Shown here: positions 54,423-64,000 of the stretch, in pieces
How the letters are laid out: the number at the start of each line of letters is the position of its first letter
How positions within the stretch are numbered: position 1 is the stretch's first letter
NCBI RefSeq assembly: GCF_029871245.1
Contig: NZ_SSON01000067.1
Span: 62,001-126,000, forward strand
DNA from: Pseudomonas sp. BN102
GTDB lineage: Bacteria > Pseudomonadota > Gammaproteobacteria > Pseudomonadales > Pseudomonadaceae
Length of the DNA stretch: 64,000 bases
Direction: 5' to 3'
Program-made: the position numbers and the translations under genes
Notes under the pieces: generated by a model
Told to the model about the DNA's origin: nothing
Database searches by the model: none
What the model saw: only the letters and a program-made list of their open reading frames with translations

Positions 54423-55190
54423 CTACGCGCTGACCCAGCGCTGGCGCATCCAGCCGCTCAGGGCATCCACTGCCAGGACCAGGACCAGCATCGCCAGGAT
54501 CACGCTGGCCGCCTGGGCTTCCTGGAACAGGCTGAGGCTCATGTAGAGCATCTGCCCCAGCCCACCCGCGCCGACGAAGCCAAGCACGCTGGCCATGCGG
54601 ATGTTGTTTTCCCAGCGATAGAGCATGTAGGCGACCAGTTGCGGCCAGACTGCTGGCAGAGTGCCGTAGCAGAAGGCGGCGACCCGTCCGCCGCCGTTGA
54701 GGCGGATGGCTTCGGCCGGTTCGGCCGGGGTGTTTTCCAGGGCTTCGGCGAACAGCCGGCCCAGCACGCCGGCTGTGTGCAGCGCCAGGGCCAGGGTGCC
54801 GGCGTTGGGGCCGAGGCCGGCGGCCAGCACCATCAGGGCTGCCCAGACCAGTTCCGGCACCGCGCGCAGGGCATTGAGCAGCAGGCGCGCCGCGCCTTGC
54901 GCGAGGCTACCGAAACGGCCGGCGGCGGGCAGGGCGAAGAACAGCCCCAGCAACGCCGCCAGCAAGGTGCCGAGGGCCGACATGGCCAAGGTTTCCAGGG
55001 CGCCGCGGGCGATGGCCTGCAGATGTGGTGCGGACAGGTCGGGCTTGAAGAAGCGCGCCGCGTAGCTGCCCATCTGCTGCAGGCTGTCGCCACTGACCAG
55101 GGCGCCGAGGTCGATTCCCAGCCCTATGAAGGAAACGAGCACCGCCACCAGCAGGACCAGCAGCAGGAGGAGATTGCCCAGGCGATTCAC
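54423..55190 (-). CDS. PhnE-type ABC permease (putative selenate transporter), second copy
   Basis: 255 residues from a GTG at 55190 that overlaps the preceding gene's TGA (GTGA), which decides the start. About five helices and the ATPase-contact region AEPAEAIRLNGGGRVAAFCYG, then [12 protein letters not shown], the conserved glycine motif of PhnE permeases. It pairs with the upstream permease and the ATPase at 56008. The system belongs to the phosphonate-like class; see the binding-protein entry for the selenium link. Confidence 0.85.
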   Translation of the reverse strand: MNRLGNLLLLLVLLVAVLVSFIGLGIDLGALVSGDSLQQMGSYAARFFKPDLSAPHLQAIARGALETLAMSALGTLLAALLGLFFALPAAGRFGSLAQGAARLLLNALRAVPELVWAALMVLAAGLGPNAGTLALALHTAGVLGRLFAEALENTPAEPAEAIRLNGGGRVAAFCYGTLPAVWPQLVAYMLYRWENNIRMASVLGFVGAGGLGQMLYMSLSLFQEAQAASVILAMLVLVLAVDALSGWMRQRWVSA

Positions 55191-56014
55191 GTGAACCTCC
55201 AGCGCAGCAGCCGGCTGAGCTGGTCGGCCAGCAGCACCAGGGCGAGGAAGGTCAGCAACATGCTGGCCACTTCGCCGCCGGCGAACATGCGCATGGACAG
55301 GTCCATCTGCTGGCCCAGGCCGCCGGCGCCGACGAAGCCCATCACCACCGAGGCGCGCACCGCGCATTCCCAGCGGTAGACGGTGTAGGAAATCATTTCC
55401 GCCGCCGCGCTGGGCAGCACGCCGTAGGCGAACGCCGCCAGGCGCGGGCTGCCGGCAGCGAGCAGGGCGCGGGAGGGGCGTGGGTCCACGGATTCGAAGA
55501 TTTCCGCATAGACCTTGCCGAGCATGCCGCTGTAGGTGATGGCGATGGCCAGCACCCCGGCGGTCGGGCCCAGGCCCACGGCGCGGACGAAGAGCAGCGC
55601 CCAGACGATCTCCGGCACGCTGCGCAGGAATATCAGCAGGCCGCGCACCGGCCAGCGCAGGGCCTGGGCCCACCAGGCCGGTCGGCCGCCACGGTGCAGG
55701 GCGGTCAGCGACAGCGCACGGCTGGCCCAGAGCGACGCAGGCAAGGCGATCAACAGTGCCAGGCTCATGCCGGCGGTGGCGATGGCGAGGGTTTCCAGGG
55801 TCGCCCGCCACAACAATTGGAGGAATTCCTCGCCATGTTCGGGCGGCCAGAAGCCCGAGAGGAACTGGCCCATGGTGTGGACGTTGCCCGGGTCCAGCAG
55901 CACCGCCGGGTTCAGTTCGCTCAGCTCCAGGCCAGGCCAGAGCAGCGCCACGGCGAGCAGGGTGAGCAGCAGCCGGGGCAGGGCCGCAGGGTCGCGTGGA
56001 GCGGTGGTCAGCAT
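55187..56014 (-). CDS. PhnE-type ABC permease (putative selenate transporter), first copy
   Basis: 275 residues. PhnE features: [52 protein letters not shown] and [16 protein letters not shown]. It overlaps the ATPase gene by 7 bp and the second permease by 4 bp. Two related but distinct permeases would form a heterodimeric channel. Confidence 0.85.
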   Translation of the reverse strand: MLTTAPRDPAALPRLLLTLLAVALLWPGLELSELNPAVLLDPGNVHTMGQFLSGFWPPEHGEEFLQLLWRATLETLAIATAGMSLALLIALPASLWASRALSLTALHRGGRPAWWAQALRWPVRGLLIFLRSVPEIVWALLFVRAVGLGPTAGVLAIAITYSGMLGKVYAEIFESVDPRPSRALLAAGSPRLAAFAYGVLPSAAAEMISYTVYRWECAVRASVVMGFVGAGGLGQQMDLSMRMFAGGEVASMLLTFLALVLLADQLSRLLRWRFT

Positions 56015-56814
56015 CGTGGAATGTGCAGCGCGGGGGCCGGGATGGGCGGCGAACTGGGGGCGCTGCCGCGCAATTGTTCGTTGGCATAGAGGGCGTCGAG
56101 GTCGGCCTGGCTGACGTCGTCCCGCCGGCGGTCGAAGGCGATGTGCCCATCGCGTACCCCGACTATGCGCGGAAAGTGTTCCAGCGCCAGTTCTACCGCG
56201 TGCAGGCTGGCCAGCAGGGTGACGCCGCGGCGACTGGCGTCGGCGCAGAGCACGCCGAGGGTGTGGTCGGCGAGCACCGGGTCCATGGCGGAAACCGGCT
56301 CGTCGGCCAGGATCAGTTCCGGTGCCTGGTAGAGCACGCGGGCGATGCCGACTCGTTGCAGCTGGCCGCCGGAAAGCTGGTCGCAGCGTTCGAAGAGCTT
56401 GTCAGCCAGGTCCAGCCGCGCCAGGGCGGCAGCGGCACCGGCGCTGTCCAGCGGGTGCAGCAGGCTGAGCAGCCCCTTGGCCAGGGGCCACTGGCCAAGC
56501 TTGCCGGCGAGCACGGCCGTGACCACCCGCTGGCGCGGTGGCAGCGGCGGGGCCTGGTGGATCAGGCCGATGCGCGCACGGAGGCGCTGGCGGGCGCCGG
56601 CGGAGAGCGACCAGGGCGCCGCGCCGAGCAGCTCGAGCTGCCCGGCGGCGGGTTTCAGGTTGGTGGCGAGCAGGCGCAGCAGACTGGTCTTGCCGGCGCC
56701 CGAGGGGCCGATGATGGCGACCCGTTCGCCGTTGCCGACGACGAGATCGATACCTCGGAGCGCAGGCTGACCGTTGGCGTGGACCAGGTCCACGCCTTGC
56801 AGCGACAGGCTCAC
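56008..56814 (-). CDS. PhnC-type ABC ATPase (putative selenate transporter)
   Basis: 268 residues. Walker [10 protein letters not shown], signature [15 protein letters not shown], Walker [14 protein letters not shown] and H-loop [12 protein letters not shown]. It overlaps the binding-protein stop (ATGA, 56811-56814). Closest in style to PhnC of phosphonate importers; works with the two PhnE-type permeases. Confidence 0.85.
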   Translation of the reverse strand: MSLSLQGVDLVHANGQPALRGIDLVVGNGERVAIIGPSGAGKTSLLRLLATNLKPAAGQLELLGAAPWSLSAGARQRLRARIGLIHQAPPLPPRQRVVTAVLAGKLGQWPLAKGLLSLLHPLDSAGAAAALARLDLADKLFERCDQLSGGQLQRVGIARVLYQAPELILADEPVSAMDPVLADHTLGVLCADASRRGVTLLASLHAVELALEHFPRIVGVRDGHIAFDRRRDDVSQADLDALYANEQLRGSAPSSPPIPAPALHIPRC

Positions 56815-57662
56815 TTCAACAGGCCGGCCGAGCGTGCGGCTTCCTCGATGCCCACATAGTTCTCGGGTTTGGTCGGAATGAAGCGGGAGGCGGCCTGCAG
56901 GTCGAGGATCGCCTTGTGCTCCGGGTTGGCCGGGTCGAGGGCGAGGAAGGCCTGCTTGATCTTCTCGGCCAGGGCCGGGTCCAGGGTGCCGCGCACGGTC
57001 CAGTTGTAGTCGTAGTAGGGAGGGGTGGTGGCGAAGACCTTCACCTTATTGGTGTCGACCTTGCCGGCGTCCACCAGCTTCTGCCAGACGCTGGCGTTGA
57101 GCACGCCGCCGTCCACCTTGCCGGCCTGGACCCAGGCCACGGTGGCGTCGTGGGCACCGGAGTAGGCAACGCGGGAGAAATACTGCTCGGGGACTATGCC
57201 GTCCTTCTGCATGAAGTAGCGTGGCATCAGGCTGCCGGAGGTGGACGATACCGAGCCGAAGGCGAAGGTCTTGCCCTTGAGGTCCTGCAGGGATTTCACC
57301 GCCGGGTCGGCGCTGATGAACTTGCTGGTGAACTTCTCGTCCTGCTCACGCTGCACCAGGGGAATCGCGTTGCCAGTCTTCAGGCGCGTCTGCACGAAGG
57401 TGAAACCACCGAGCCAGGCCATGTCGAGGCGATCGGCCGCGAGGGATTCGACCACGGCGGCATAGTCGGCCACGGGCACGAATTCCACCTTCATGCCCAG
57501 CTGCTTTTCCAGGTAGGCGCCGAGAGGCTTGAACTTGCGCAGCAGTTCGGTCGGTGCCTCGTCGGGGATGGCAGAGACCTTGAGGGTGTCGGCGGCTTGG
57601 GAAATGACGGCGGAAAACGATAGAGCGATGCCGGCCACGACGGCCAGGGAGCGTTTGAACAT
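56811..57662 (-). CDS. PhnD-like periplasmic binding protein, putative selenate binder
   Basis: 283 residues with a signal peptide ([16 protein letters not shown]) then [21 protein letters not shown]. The DEAPTELLR opening, [30 protein letters not shown] and [11 protein letters not shown] match the branch of phosphonate-type binding proteins annotated as putative selenate transporters because they sit beside selD (from memory). Here selD and mnmH are indeed about 2 kb away, divergent. Phosphate, phosphite or phosphonate binding remains possible. First gene of the transporter operon. Confidence 0.75.
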   Translation of the reverse strand: MFKRSLAVVAGIALSFSAVISQAADTLKVSAIPDEAPTELLRKFKPLGAYLEKQLGMKVEFVPVADYAAVVESLAADRLDMAWLGGFTFVQTRLKTGNAIPLVQREQDEKFTSKFISADPAVKSLQDLKGKTFAFGSVSSTSGSLMPRYFMQKDGIVPEQYFSRVAYSGAHDATVAWVQAGKVDGGVLNASVWQKLVDAGKVDTNKVKVFATTPPYYDYNWTVRGTLDPALAEKIKQAFLALDPANPEHKAILDLQAASRFIPTKPENYVGIEEAARSAGLLK

Positions 57663-57787
57663 GGGATTCTCCGGTTCAATAGCGGAAAAGGCAGGCGGAT
57701 TATAGTTATCGGGCGGCTGCTTGGTAGCTTCACGTGGCTGACCAGGCAGTTAAGATGTGCGTTTCGCCAACTGCATGGAGTTTTGGC

Positions 57788-58675
57788 ATGACCACCCCCC
57801 TGCCTTCCATCGCCTTCGCCGGCATCGGCCTGATGGGCCTGCCGATGACCTGCCGCCTGCTGGCCGCCGGCTTTCCGCTGACCGTCTGGAACCGTTCCCC
57901 GGAGAAGTGTGCGCCGCTACTGGAGCAGGGCGCCCGCCAGGTGCGGACACCGGCCGAGCTCTGCGCCGAGGCGGATATCGTCATGCTCTGCCTGGCCGAC
58001 ACCCGCGTGGTGCGCAAGGTGGTGTTCGGCGAGGGCGGCATAATCGAGGGCGCCCGGCCCGGCCAGTTGCTGGTGGATTTCTCCAGCCTGGAGCCGGCGG
58101 CCACCCGCGAGATGGCCGCCGAACTGGAAGCCCGCACCGGCATGCGCTGGATGGATGCACCGGTGTCCGGCGGCACCCCCGGTGCCGAAGCCGGGACCCT
58201 GGCAATCATGGCCGGCGGTCATGAAGACGATGTCGAGCGGGTGCGGCCCATCCTCGCCCACCTCGGCCAGCGCGTGACCCGCATGGGCGGTGTCGGCGCT
58301 GGGCAGGTGACCAAGGTGTGCAACCAGATGATCGTCGCCTGCAATGCCCTGGTGATCGCCGAGGTGGTGGCCCTGGCGGAGAAGGCCGGGGTGGACGCCA
58401 GCCTGATCGCTCCGGCCCTGGCCGGCGGTTTCGCCGACTCCAAGCCGCTGCAGATACTCGCGCCGCAGATGGCCGAGAGCCGCTTCGAGCCGATCAAATG
58501 GCACGTGCGCACCCTGCTCAAGGATCTGGACACCGCGGTGCGCCTGTCCCGCGAGCATGATTCAGCCACGCCGGTCAGCGCCCTGGCGGCACAATTGATG
58601 CGCCTGCATGGCAGCCAGGGCAACCTGGAGCGCGATCCGGCTACGCTGGTGGAAATGTATCGGGAGAATCATTGA
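57788..58675 (+). CDS. Beta-hydroxyacid dehydrogenase (2-hydroxy-3-oxopropionate reductase-like)
   Basis: 295 residues from ATG 57788 (GGAG upstream), preferred over 57734. Rossmann motif AGIGLMGLPM, substrate motif DAPVSGGTPGAEAGTLAIM, and the catalytic Lys in QVTKVCNQMI are intact. Relatives (GarR/GlxR, HIBADH) reduce tartronate semialdehyde or oxidise hydroxyisobutyrate. The stop overlaps the start of a hydroxypyruvate isomerase-like gene, so the two act together on a three-carbon hydroxyacid pathway. Divergent from the selenate-type transporter. Confidence 0.85.
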   Translation: MTTPLPSIAFAGIGLMGLPMTCRLLAAGFPLTVWNRSPEKCAPLLEQGARQVRTPAELCAEADIVMLCLADTRVVRKVVFGEGGIIEGARPGQLLVDFSSLEPAATREMAAELEARTGMRWMDAPVSGGTPGAEAGTLAIMAGGHEDDVERVRPILAHLGQRVTRMGGVGAGQVTKVCNQMIVACNALVIAEVVALAEKAGVDASLIAPALAGGFADSKPLQILAPQMAESRFEPIKWHVRTLLKDLDTAVRLSREHDSATPVSALAAQLMRLHGSQGNLERDPATLVEMYRENH

Positions 58676-59460
58676 TGAAGATCGCCGCCAACCTGTCCCT
58701 GCTGTTCACCGACCGCCCGTTGATCGAGCGCGTCATCGCTGCCCGCGTCGCCGGCTTCGACGGCGTCGAGGTGCAGTTTCCCTACGAGTTGCCGGCGATC
58801 CGCATGAAGGAAGTGCTGGAGGCGGCCGGCTTGCCGCTGATCCTGATCAACCTGCCGGCCGGCGACCTGATGGAAGGCGGCCCTGGCCTGGCCGCGGTGC
58901 CGGAGCGCCAGGAGCAGTTCGACGATGCCCTGGAGCAGGCGTTGAGCTATGCCGCCATGACCCGGCCGCGCTTCGTCAACGTCCTGGCCGGGCGCCAGGC
59001 CGTCGGCGTCAGCCGCGACCGCGCCCTGGCCTGCCTGGCGGCCAACCTGCACAAGGCGGCCGAGGCCTTCGCCGTACTGCGCATCGGCGTGGTCTGCGAG
59101 GCGATCAACCCACTGGACATGCCGGGCTTCCTGGTCAACACCCCCGAGCAGCTGGACATGCTGCTGCGCGACGTCGACCACCCCAACCTCCAGGCCCAGT
59201 ACGACCTTTATCACATGGCCCGCCAGGGCGTGGACCTGGCAGCGGGCATCCGCCTGCTGTCCGGCCGCATCGGCCATGTTCAATTCGCCGACAGCCCGGG
59301 GCGCGGCGAGCCGGGCAGCGGCAGCACCGATTTCGGCCCGGCCCTGCGTGCCTTGCAGGACGCCGGCTACCCTGGCTGGTTGGGCGCCGAATACAAACCC
59401 ACCGGCGTCACCGCCGACAGCCTCGGCTGGCTGCCGGAGTGGAAGGCGCGCCTGGCCTGA
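58675..59460 (+). CDS. Hydroxypyruvate isomerase-like (Hyi/OtnI) TIM-barrel protein
   Basis: 261 residues from ATG 58675, overlapping the previous stop (TGATG). Features of the sugar-phosphate isomerase TIM barrel: NLSLLFTDRP, GFDGVEVQFPYELP, GVVCEAINPLDMPGF (metal-binding Glu), QYDLYHMARQG, HVQFADSPGRGEPG and LGAEYKP. It would interconvert hydroxypyruvate and tartronate semialdehyde, the substrate of the upstream reductase. Why the pair sits between a selenium transporter and selD is unknown. Confidence 0.85.
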   Translation: MKIAANLSLLFTDRPLIERVIAARVAGFDGVEVQFPYELPAIRMKEVLEAAGLPLILINLPAGDLMEGGPGLAAVPERQEQFDDALEQALSYAAMTRPRFVNVLAGRQAVGVSRDRALACLAANLHKAAEAFAVLRIGVVCEAINPLDMPGFLVNTPEQLDMLLRDVDHPNLQAQYDLYHMARQGVDLAAGIRLLSGRIGHVQFADSPGRGEPGSGSTDFGPALRALQDAGYPGWLGAEYKPTGVTADSLGWLPEWKARLA

Positions 59461-59479
59461 GCCGGTGCGGACACAATTT

Positions 59480-59577
59480 GTAGGGGCGAATTCATTCGCC
59501 AAGGGCCGAGCAGCCGCCCTGGCGGACTTTCAGGGCAGGCCGTTGGCCTGCGTGGCGAATGAATTCGCCCCCACAGG
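59480..59577. repeat. REPIN-like inverted pair of palindromes
   Basis: TGTAGGGGCGAATTCATTCGCC and GTGGCGAATGAATTCGCC face each other over 98 bp in the gap before selD, the same architecture as 54210-54309. Confidence 0.8.
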
Positions 59578-59606
59578 AAATCGATTCGGATTTTTGAGAG
59601 AGAACC

Positions 59607-60641
59607 ATGACTGACCCCATCCGCCTGACCCAGTACAGCCACGGTGCTGGTTGCGGCTGCAAGATTTCCCCCAAGGTGCTGGACGTGATTCTCGCCGGCA
59701 GCGGAGCGCAGAACCTCGACCCCAAGCTCTGGGTGGGCAACGCTTCCAAGGACGATGCGGCGGTCTACGCCCTGGACGAGGAGCGCGGGGTGGTGTCCAC
59801 CACGGACTTCTTCATGCCGATAGTGGATGACCCCTACGACTTCGGCCGTATCGCCGCGACCAACGCCATCAGCGATATCTACGCCATGGGCGGCGACCCG
59901 CTGATGGCCATCGCCATCCTCGGCTGGCCGGTCAATCTGCTGCCGCCGGAAGTGGCCCGCGAAGTGGTACGTGGCGGCCGCGCAATATGCGATGAGGCGG
60001 GCATTCCCCTGGCAGGCGGGCATTCCATCGACGCGCCCGAGCCGATCTTCGGCCTGGCGGTCACCGGCGTGGTGGACAAGCGCAACATGAAGCGCAACGA
60101 CACCGCTACCCGAGGCTGCAAGCTCTACCTGACCAAGCCGCTGGGCATCGGCATCCTCACCACGGCGGAGAAGAAGGGCAAGCTGCGCGAGGGCGATGTG
60201 GACCTGGCTCGCGACTGGATGTGCACCCTGAACAAGCCGGGCAGCCGCTTCGGCAAGCTGGCAGGGGTCAAGGCGATGACCGATGTCACCGGCTTCGGCC
60301 TGCTCGGCCACCTGGTGGAGATGGCCGACGGCAGCGGCCTGACCGCGCGTATCGACTACGCCAAGGTGCCCAGCCTGCCGGGCGTTGAGTATTACCTGGA
60401 GCAGGGTTGCGTTCCTGGCGGCACCCTGCGCAACTTCGACAGCTATGGCGAGCGCCTGGCGCCGCTCGCGGAAGTGCAGAAGCTGCTGCTCTGCGACCCG
60501 CAGACCAGCGGCGGACTGCTGGTGGCGGTAACCCCGGAAGGGGAGGCGGAATTCCTTGCCGTGGCCGAGGCGCTGGGCCTCACCCTGGCGCCCATCGGCC
60601 ATCTGCGCGAGCGACAGAGTCTCGCGGTCGAGGTGTTCTGA
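59607..60641 (+). CDS. selD: Selenide, water dikinase (selenophosphate synthetase)
   Basis: 344 residues. The N-terminal glycine-rich loop HGAGCGCK supplies Cys16 and Lys19, matching the essential Cys17 and Lys20 of E. coli SelD; the position is Cys and not selenocysteine. Other motifs: [50 protein letters not shown]. It makes selenophosphate from selenide and ATP for mnmH next door and, if present elsewhere, selenocysteine synthesis. The stop overlaps the mnmH start (TGATG). Confidence 0.95.
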   Translation: MTDPIRLTQYSHGAGCGCKISPKVLDVILAGSGAQNLDPKLWVGNASKDDAAVYALDEERGVVSTTDFFMPIVDDPYDFGRIAATNAISDIYAMGGDPLMAIAILGWPVNLLPPEVAREVVRGGRAICDEAGIPLAGGHSIDAPEPIFGLAVTGVVDKRNMKRNDTATRGCKLYLTKPLGIGILTTAEKKGKLREGDVDLARDWMCTLNKPGSRFGKLAGVKAMTDVTGFGLLGHLVEMADGSGLTARIDYAKVPSLPGVEYYLEQGCVPGGTLRNFDSYGERLAPLAEVQKLLLCDPQTSGGLLVAVTPEGEAEFLAVAEALGLTLAPIGHLRERQSLAVEVF

Positions 60642-61732
60642 TGCGTCCGGATACCTCGAACTACCGCGAAATCTTCCTCTACGACCGGCCGATGATGGAT
60701 GCCCGCGCCCCGGTGGAGTTCGTCAAGGGCGCCTTCCCGCATACCGTCAACCTGCCCCTGATGAGCGATACCGAACGGCAGAAGGTCGGCACCTGCTACA
60801 AGCAGCATGGCCAGCAGGCCGCGATCGCAACGGGTCACCAACTGGTCAGCGGCGCCCTCAAGACCGAGCGCATCGAAGCCTGGGCGGCCTTCGCCCGGAA
60901 CAATCCCGATGGCTACCTCTACTGCTTCCGTGGTGGCCTGCGTTCGCAACTGGTCCAGCAGTGGCTGAAGAACGAGGCCGGCATCGATTACCCCCGGGTG
61001 ATCGGCGGCTACAAGGCGATGCGGACCTTCCTCCTTGAGACCACCCAGGACGCCGTGGCCCGGTGCGATTTCGTCCTGGTGGGCGGCCTCACCGGCACCG
61101 GCAAGACCGAGGTGATTGCCCAACTGGCCAACAGCCTGGACCTGGAAGGCCATGCCAACCATCGAGGCTCCAGCTTCGGCAAGCGCGCCACGCCGCAGCC
61201 GGCGCAGATCGATTTCGAGAATGCGCTCGCCATCGACATCCTCAAGAAGCGCGCCGCCGGCCATCAACAGTTCGTACTGGAGGACGAGGGCCGTATCGTC
61301 GGCAGTTGCTCAGTGCCTCTGGAGCTCTACCACGGCATGCAGGAGTACCCGCTGGTCTGGCTCGATGACAGTTTCGAGGACCGCGTGGAGCGCATTCTGC
61401 GCGACTACGTGACCAACCTCTGCGCCGAGTTCATCGCCACCCACGGCACCGAGCACGGCTTCTCGCGCTTTGCCGAGCGCCTGCGCCAGAGCCTGGGCAA
61501 CATCGTCCGGCGCCTGGGCGGCGAGCGCCACCAGCGCATCTCGGCGCTGATGGATCAGGCCCTGGCCGAGCAGGAGGCCACCGGCAAGGTGGACCTGCAC
61601 CGGGGCTGGATCGAAGGGCTTCTGCGCGAGTACTACGACCCGATGTATGCCTACCAGCGGGAGAGCAAGGCGTCGCGCATCGAGTTCGCCGGGGAGCAGG
61701 CGGCGGTGCTGGAATATCTGCGACAGCGGTAG
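60641..61732 (+). CDS. mnmH: tRNA 2-selenouridine synthase
   Basis: 363 residues from ATG 60641, overlapping the selD stop, which decides this start over the longer frame. An N-terminal rhodanese domain carries the catalytic Cys95 in [10 protein letters not shown]; the C-terminal half has a P-loop (GGLTGTGKT, 148-156). The enzyme (also called SelU/YbbB) replaces sulfur with selenium at the wobble uridine of certain tRNAs using selenophosphate. Confidence 0.95.
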   Translation: MRPDTSNYREIFLYDRPMMDARAPVEFVKGAFPHTVNLPLMSDTERQKVGTCYKQHGQQAAIATGHQLVSGALKTERIEAWAAFARNNPDGYLYCFRGGLRSQLVQQWLKNEAGIDYPRVIGGYKAMRTFLLETTQDAVARCDFVLVGGLTGTGKTEVIAQLANSLDLEGHANHRGSSFGKRATPQPAQIDFENALAIDILKKRAAGHQQFVLEDEGRIVGSCSVPLELYHGMQEYPLVWLDDSFEDRVERILRDYVTNLCAEFIATHGTEHGFSRFAERLRQSLGNIVRRLGGERHQRISALMDQALAEQEATGKVDLHRGWIEGLLREYYDPMYAYQRESKASRIEFAGEQAAVLEYLRQR

Positions 61733-61740
61733 TTGGCAAG

Positions 61741-61790
61741 GGGATGGGCAGCCCTTCGGGCTGCCTGGCGAATGAGTTCGCCCCTACAAG
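61741..61790. repeat. REP-like palindrome
   Basis: GGGCAGCCCTTCGGGCTGCC followed by TGGCGAATGAGTTCGCCCCT, in the gap between mnmH and the convergent MHYT gene. The hairpin part may act as a terminator. Confidence 0.75.
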
Positions 61791-61827
61791 AAAAGTGCAG
61801 TCCCCCGCGAGGTTGCGGACTGCCCCC

Positions 61828-64000
61828 TCATGCCGGGCTCGAATCCACTGGTCGCAGCGGCAGCACGTTGCTGCTGAAGATTCCATGGGGTTGGCGCAGG
61901 AATTCGGCGATGGCGACCAGAGGTTGCGGCTTGCTGAGCAGGTATCCCTGGATGAAGTCGCATCTGTGGCTGCGGAGGAAGTCCAGCTGCTCGCGGGTTT
62001 CCACTCCTTCGGCCACCACTTGCAAGTGCAGGGTGTGGGCCATGCCGATGATGGCCTGGACGATCTCCATGTCGGCGTGACTGCCAGGAATATCCATGAC
62101 GAAGGAGCGGTCGATTTTCAGGGTGTCCAGGGGCAGGCGCTTCAGGTAGGCCAGGGATGAATAGCCGGTGCCAAAGTCGTCGATGGAGATGCTCACGCCC
62201 AGCCCGCGGATACGTTCCAGCAGGCGCAGGGCCTGATTGACGTTGCTCATCAGGGCGTTTTCGGTGACCTCCAACTCCAGGCGTTGCGGGCGTATTCCGG
62301 ATTCCTGCAGGGCGCGCAGCACCTCGTCCGCCAGCTCATCGTGGCTGAAGTTGAGGGCCGAGCAGTTCACCGCCACGCGCAGGTCGTGGAAGCCCTGGGC
62401 GGCCAGGCTGGCCAGGTCCCGGCAGGCGCGGCGCAGCACCCAGGCGTCCAGTTCTGCGATGAAGCCATTGGCCTCGGCCACGCCGATGAAGCGGTCCGGC
62501 GCGAGCAGGCCGAGCTGCGGGTGCTGCCAGCGCACCAGGGCTTCCAGCTTGGTCACCTGGCCGCTGTTGAGGTCGAGGATGGGCTGGTAGTTGAGGACCA
62601 GGCCCTGGTCCTTGGCCAGGGCCAGGTGCAGTTCCTCTTCCAGTTGCAGCTCGAAGGTGGCCTTGTTCTTCAGGTGCTGGCTGAAGAAGTGCAGGTTGTT
62701 GCGGCCGCTGCTCTTGGCCTGGTAGAGCGCGAGGTCGGCGTGCTTGAGCAGCTCCTTGCAGGTCTCGCCATCGTCGGGGAAGAGGCTGATGCCGATGCTG
62801 GTGGTCATGGTGACGTTGCGCCCGGCCAGGGTGATGGGTTCTTTCATGCGCTGCATGATGCGCTGGGAGAGCGCCTTGGCCTCCGCCAGGTTGCCCAGGC
62901 TGGCGAGCACGCAGAACTCGTCGCCACCCAGGCGCGCGATCACGTCATCGCGACGCAGGACGCTGCGCACGCGTTCGGCCACCACCTTGAGCAGTTCGTC
63001 GCCGGCATCGTGGCCGAGGCTGTCGTTGATGCGCTTGAAGTGGTCGATGTCGAGAAACATCACCGCCAGCGACTGCCTGAGCTGGGCATGCCTCTGCAGT
63101 TTTTCGACGAAGAAGTCGTTGAAGGCGCGGCGGTTGGGCAGGTTGGTCAAGGCGTCGTAGTGGGCGACGTTCTGCAACTTCACCTTCACCTGCTCCAGTT
63201 CCCGCAGCAGATTGTTGACGTGCAGCAGGTCGCGCTCCTTGCTCTGCAACTTTTTGTCCGCCCAGGCCACCGCCAGGGCGCAGAGCAGCACCATGCCGGC
63301 GATCACCGCCAGGCCGAGACCGAGTTGCAGGGCGTTGTCGGCGCGCTCCAGGCGCAGCTCGGTGCCCACCGGCACGGACAACTGCAAGGCGAGCATGCCG
63401 GTGAAGTGCATGCTGCAGATGGCGCCGCCCATGGCCAGGCAGGCAGGAATCTTGAGCAACTGGTGGCCTTCGCTGCGATCGCGGAAGAATGCCGAGAGGA
63501 GCAGGGCGGCAAAGCTGGCGGCGATGGCGACGCAGACCGATACGGAGACGACAACGGGGTGGTAGTACTGGGTCGCCACCGAGCGGATGGCCGCCATGCC
63601 ACAGTAGTGCATGGCGGCGATACCGAGGCCGATGGCCAGGGCCGCCGTCAGGTAGTGGCGCGGCTCGACGCTGGGTCGGCCAAAGGTGTACATGGCCACC
63701 AGCGAAGCGGCCACCACTATCACCAGGGACAGGGCGGTGGTGGGGAGGTCGTAGGCGATGGCGACTGGCGCTTCGAAGGCCAGCATGGCGATGAAGTGCA
63801 TCGCCCAGATACCGCCACCCAGGCAACAGGCGCCGAGCCAGCACCAGCGCCGTCGGGTTTCCGGTTGCTGGGCATGGGCCACCCGTTCGGCCATGTCGAA
63901 GGCGCAGTAGCCGGCTCCCGAAGCTACCAGGAAGGCCAGTAACACCAGCCAACTGTTGTGGGTACAGGCCAGGAGTACCTGGTCATCCGCCGGAAGTTCA
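61828..64000 (-). CDS. mucR: MHYT-GGDEF-EAL cyclic-di-GMP protein, MucR-like (5' end outside window)
   Basis: The frame is open to the last base of the window, giving at least 723 residues; the start is beyond it. The N-terminal integral-membrane MHYT sensor shows three MHxxxM motifs (MHFIAM, MHYCGM, MHFTGM), proposed to bind copper and sense oxygen or NO. A short coiled coil leads to a GGDEF domain with intact RLGGDEF, and an EAL domain with intact LEALVRW, IDDFGTGYSS and VAEGVET. Both diguanylate cyclase and phosphodiesterase activities are therefore possible, as reported for P. aeruginosa MucR, which links c-di-GMP to alginate. The symbol rests on architecture. Confidence 0.85.
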   Translation of the reverse strand, partial: ELPADDQVLLACTHNSWLVLLAFLVASGAGYCAFDMAERVAHAQQPETRRRWCWLGACCLGGGIWAMHFIAMLAFEAPVAIAYDLPTTALSLVIVVAASLVAMYTFGRPSVEPRHYLTAALAIGLGIAAMHYCGMAAIRSVATQYYHPVVVSVSVCVAIAASFAALLLSAFFRDRSEGHQLLKIPACLAMGGAICSMHFTGMLALQLSVPVGTELRLERADNALQLGLGLAVIAGMVLLCALAVAWADKKLQSKERDLLHVNNLLRELEQVKVKLQNVAHYDALTNLPNRRAFNDFFVEKLQRHAQLRQSLAVMFLDIDHFKRINDSLGHDAGDELLKVVAERVRSVLRRDDVIARLGGDEFCVLASLGNLAEAKALSQRIMQRMKEPITLAGRNVTMTTSIGISLFPDDGETCKELLKHADLALYQAKSSGRNNLHFFSQHLKNKATFELQLEEELHLALAKDQGLVLNYQPILDLNSGQVTKLEALVRWQHPQLGLLAPDRFIGVAEANGFIAELDAWVLRRACRDLASLAAQGFHDLRVAVNCSALNFSHDELADEVLRALQESGIRPQRLELEVTENALMSNVNQALRLLERIRGLGVSISIDDFGTGYSSLAYLKRLPLDTLKIDRSFVMDIPGSHADMEIVQAIIGMAHTLHLQVVAEGVETREQLDFLRSHRCDFIQGYLLSKPQPLVAIAEFLRQPHGIFSSNVLPLRPVDSSPA

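Noticed and set aside
54423-56150. A 575-codon open frame on the minus strand
   Set aside because: Its first half is a shadow of the upstream permease read in another frame; only 54423-55190 has real permease features, starting at the GTG that overlaps the previous stop.

Overview
The window looks like the chromosome of a high-GC Pseudomonas or close relative. The evidence is a complete braC-braDEFG branched-chain amino acid transporter, a selD-mnmH selenium pair, a MucR-type MHYT-GGDEF-EAL protein, DUF5064 and DUF2288 proteins, a CopA/CopB copper operon, and many short palindromic intergenic repeats. I could not assign a species. Both edges cut genes: a HlyD-type adaptor at base 1 and the MHYT-GGDEF-EAL gene at base 64000.

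Bases 1-18405 hold the most unusual locus. Two HlyD-type adaptors and an M50 (site-2-protease-like) membrane protein with its own adaptor domain are followed by an Asp/Asn beta-hydroxylase and a sulfotransferase. Next come a decayed copy of the M50 gene's 3' end, a GNAT acetyltransferase, convergent DUF6916 and tail-collar genes, a broken glycosyltransferase fragment, a second sulfotransferase, a 2700-residue repetitive protein (LEPR-x-LL motif, DUF4347, 12 repeats of exactly 306 bp, then two of 1026 bp) and a TolC-type outer-membrane lipoprotein. I read this as a candidate pathway that exports, and possibly hydroxylates and sulfates, a giant surface protein. No ABC or RND energiser is visible in the window.

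Bases 18.6-22.3 kb (minus strand) are a copper-resistance operon: copA, a Met/His-rich small protein, copB and a cytochrome c. A candidate CopR box lies in the divergent promoter region shared with a DUF3300-DUF2950 pair. From 25 to 29.7 kb are scattered genes: a membrane protein, a secreted papain-like protease, two small overlapping genes behind a structured leader, a His-rich secreted protein and a small membrane protein.

Bases 29.9-35.2 kb form a plastic region. A covalent-flavin oxidase is followed by two attC-like recombination sites and a 186-bp MITE-like element. Broken genes, acdS (ACC deaminase) and a duplicated, decayed gene start follow. An RTX protein then precedes a LysR regulator divergent from an operon of aldehyde dehydrogenase, polyamine-type ABC transporter and SDR (39-46 kb), probably for uptake and oxidation of an amine or aldehyde.

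Bases 46-54 kb hold a membrane-anchored glutamate synthase-like flavoprotein, the bra operon and two small conserved proteins. Bases 54.4-61.7 kb are a selenium neighbourhood: a PhnCDE-like transporter of the kind linked to selenate uptake is divergent from a GlxR-like dehydrogenase, a Hyi-like isomerase, selD and mnmH. REP-like palindromes occur in many intergenic gaps from 18.5 kb on but were not seen in the first 18.4 kb.
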